NCBI GenBank assembly: GCA_016714895.1
Contig: JADKBV010000001.1
Coordinates: forward strand, 1,302,001 to 1,366,000
DNA from: Saprospiraceae bacterium
GTDB taxonomy: Bacteria; Bacteroidota; Bacteroidia; Chitinophagales; Saprospiraceae
DNA: 64,000 nucleotides
Direction: 5' to 3'
Numbering within the stretch: position 1 is the first letter of the stretch; every line of letters starts with the position of its first letter. The notes under the pieces are model-generated. The model saw only the letters and a program-made list of their open reading frames with translations, was not told the origin of the DNA and did no database searches. Position numbers and translations under genes: made by a program. Positions 62,183-64,000 of the stretch are shown here, one piece after another.

Positions 62183-64000
62183 TTAAATTTTTATTATTTT
62201 ACCTTTTTGTTTTATTTCGTTTCCGGATATTGCTTCCCAGATATAAACACCTGACACCTGATTGATTATATCGACTGATATTTGATTCTGACCTGATGTG
62301 ATATCTTTTTTAATAATCAGCCTACCATTAATATCATAAACGGAAATTTGATCTATTTGTACATCATCATGCCATAAAAAATCAAACAAGCCACTTCCGG
62401 GATTCGGTGATACCATCATCTCATGAGTGATAACCCGTTCATTTTTAGATCTTGGTTTGGAAGGTACACACTCCGGATCAGATGAATAATCTTCTCCAAT
62501 GCTTCTCATCAAGGTCTGTGCTTCAAAAACAGCCTGACCAAATTCATTAGGACACTTCAAAGCAATCTCTCTGATTTCGTTCCACTCGATTGAATCGAGA
62601 GCAGAAATACCTCCAATGACAATTTTCATCTCGGCTATCCAGACTTTCTTTTTATCTGCCAGAAATGGAAGCGGAGTGGGCAAAGCAATCAGGTCAGGAA
62701 GTAAATTATTGGCTCTGTCTACAATAGATTGTTTAAATACATTGACACCTGAAGTATACAAATTATGTGCTGTATTTAAATCCTGATAAAGCTGTACCTG
62801 AGCAGGGGTTAAGGTCATGGTAGAATCCAGTTGAATCTGGCTGATATCTTCGGTTAATGCAAGCATGTCCGACATATATGGAGCCATCAACTGCCTTTGA
62901 GACTGGGTGGCTTTATAAACGCCATCTTTTTCTTTCTCGGCATCATACCATGGAGTAATATCCGGATTGAAGGTCACGACTGAGTCTAAACAAGCTTCAA
63001 TCCAGGACGCCCCTTTCCATATTTTCCATTTATTGATCAGAGATATGACTGACCAATAAGAAACAGGACTTGCAATGCTGTCTATACCCTCCAATCGTTT
63101 GTACAAATCTTTTAATGCGTCGCAGGTAGGTCTGGCCGGGTCAACGATGATAATGGGTGGATCTTGTGCATCCGGTCCGTCATCTGTTAAGTCCTCATCA
63201 TCATCTTGAAAACTGAAAGGTGGAATACCACAGTCGGGGTTGTTCTGACAAGTCGGAATTGATTGGTTGATATTTATGAACCAATCCTCCTCAAATATAA
63301 TTGGATGAATATTTAGTGGTTTAGCCCCCTGAATATTAAAATTTGTAAAGAAAGGATTGTCTTGAGCATCTTGCAGTGTTCCATTTGAAATTGACGCTAA
63401 ACTACCTGGCCCTTCCCATAAATTGCCTGCATTTTTCTGAGGACCAATGTCAGCACCTGTAAAAAGATTCAGCCTGTTGAGTTTGTTTTGTCTGAAAAAA
63501 GATTCGCCATGATTAGAGTAAAAGCGGAAGTTAAAGTTTGAGGAACTTGTTGGCACTTCTTTGGCTGTATTACAGCAATATCCGTTGACTTCACCTGATT
63601 CTGATCCGAACAATGTAAATCCTCTACCCGGCCAATACACTTTATTCTCTTTAAACAAAGACTTGTCTGTCCCACTCACATCAAATGCTGTTGACTGACC
63701 GCTTACAATTACACCAGTATTATTATGAATAACATTATTAATCACACTTAAATAACCACAATCCTTTATTTTAAATAATGAGGTATTGGCATACGAACCT
63801 GTTAAATCAAACAGGATATTGTTATTACTTATACTTGACGTGTTTCCGGAGCTATTTACATTATTTATATCTATAAACCGCGCACTTGGACCTTCAACGG
63901 TTAATTCATTATTTTCCACTTTCAGATTTTTAAATTCTCCCTCCAGTCTGATACCTAAATCATTGCCAAAAATAGTAAAATTTTTGATATTAACTGCGGA
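62183..64000 (-). CDS. T9SS-secreted beta-helix protein (5' end outside window)
   Basis: The frame is open from the right edge to TAA at 62183, so the N-terminus is missing; an internal GTG at 63919 is not the likely start. The visible 600-odd residues begin with right-handed beta-helix-like turns (NNILFDLTGSYANTSLF, IHNNTGVIVSG), then a helical region with acidic DDEDLTDDGPDAQDPP. They end in a T9SS sorting domain (MMVSPNPGSGLFDFLW; GQNQISVDI; GVYIWEAI). Such proteins are often adhesins or polysaccharide-binding proteins. Confidence 0.82.
   Translation of the reverse strand, partial: SAVNIKNFTIFGNDLGIRLEGEFKNLKVENNELTVEGPSARFIDINNVNSSGNTSSISNNNILFDLTGSYANTSLFKIKDCGYLSVINNVIHNNTGVIVSGQSTAFDVSGTDKSLFKENKVYWPGRGFTLFGSESGEVNGYCCNTAKEVPTSSSNFNFRFYSNHGESFFRQNKLNRLNLFTGADIGPQKNAGNLWEGPGSLASISNGTLQDAQDNPFFTNFNIQGAKPLNIHPIIFEEDWFININQSIPTCQNNPDCGIPPFSFQDDDEDLTDDGPDAQDPPIIIVDPARPTCDALKDLYKRLEGIDSIASPVSYWSVISLINKWKIWKGASWIEACLDSVVTFNPDITPWYDAEKEKDGVYKATQSQRQLMAPYMSDMLALTEDISQIQLDSTMTLTPAQVQLYQDLNTAHNLYTSGVNVFKQSIVDRANNLLPDLIALPTPLPFLADKKKVWIAEMKIVIGGISALDSIEWNEIREIALKCPNEFGQAVFEAQTLMRSIGEDYSSDPECVPSKPRSKNERVITHEMMVSPNPGSGLFDFLWHDDVQIDQISVYDINGRLIIKKDITSGQNQISVDIINQVSGVYIWEAISGNEIKQKGKIIKI

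Noticed and set aside
1..64000. tRNA, rRNA or replication-origin features
   Set aside because: None could be recognised by reading; a dedicated covariance search was not possible.

Overview
The window looks like a chromosome segment of a Bacteroidota bacterium, most likely Saprospiraceae-like, although the family is only a guess. Four complete or near-complete secreted proteins and one 5'-truncated one end in the type IX secretion (T9SS) sorting domain. Many lipoproteins, TolC- and TonB-era style envelope proteins and Bacteroidota-type promoter boxes (TANNTTTG) are also present. No rRNA, tRNA or CRISPR array was recognised.

Left part (1-24650) is conventional and gene-dense. It starts with a TetR-controlled RND efflux operon (permease cut by the window edge). 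A sulfur-oxidation island follows (6240-16326): seven minus-strand genes encode a persulfide dioxygenase-rhodanese, a rhodanese-Usp-Usp fusion, a split YeeE/YedE thiosulfate-type transporter, a TsdA-like diheme cytochrome c, a SoxB-like Tat-exported hydrolase and an OprD-like porin. A SulP transporter is divergent from them. The implied route is import of thiosulfate or sulfane sulfur, periplasmic oxidation or hydrolysis, cytoplasmic persulfide oxidation and export of sulfite or sulfate. A second persulfide dioxygenase lies at 58561-59970. All three promoters carry the same CRP/FNR-type dyad about 30 bp before a TACTTTTG box, so they are probably co-regulated. Next come a frameshifted LEA-like gene, an ECF sigma / anti-sigma-barrel / lipoprotein locus, acetoacetyl-CoA synthetase with a frameshifted folD, and a T9SS protein.

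Middle part (24650-47040) is accessory and repeat-rich. It holds an IS3-family element with terminal repeats and a 3-bp target duplication, 251-bp and 42-bp tandem repeats, and dispersed palindromes of the REP type. From 35.8 to 46.7 kb there is an array of small minus-strand genes that behaves like integron gene cassettes. Hairpins resembling attC sites lie directly on stop codons, short leaders precede the next ATG, cassettes are duplicated in different contexts, and a 351-bp block recurs four times ahead of cassette genes. No integron integrase lies in the window. One gene here encodes a large HD + GHKL-ATPase protein that could act in stress or defence.

Right part (47040-64000) holds large T9SS-exported beta-propeller/CUB/PKD proteins, a TPR-adenylate cyclase, several orphan lipoproteins, a GNAT-like gene with a small partner, and the second persulfide dioxygenase. 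Most transcription units here are followed by a REP-like hairpin oriented with transcription. Several single-base indels in homopolymers (folD, the CPBP protease copy, the LEA-like gene) may be real lesions or residual assembly errors.
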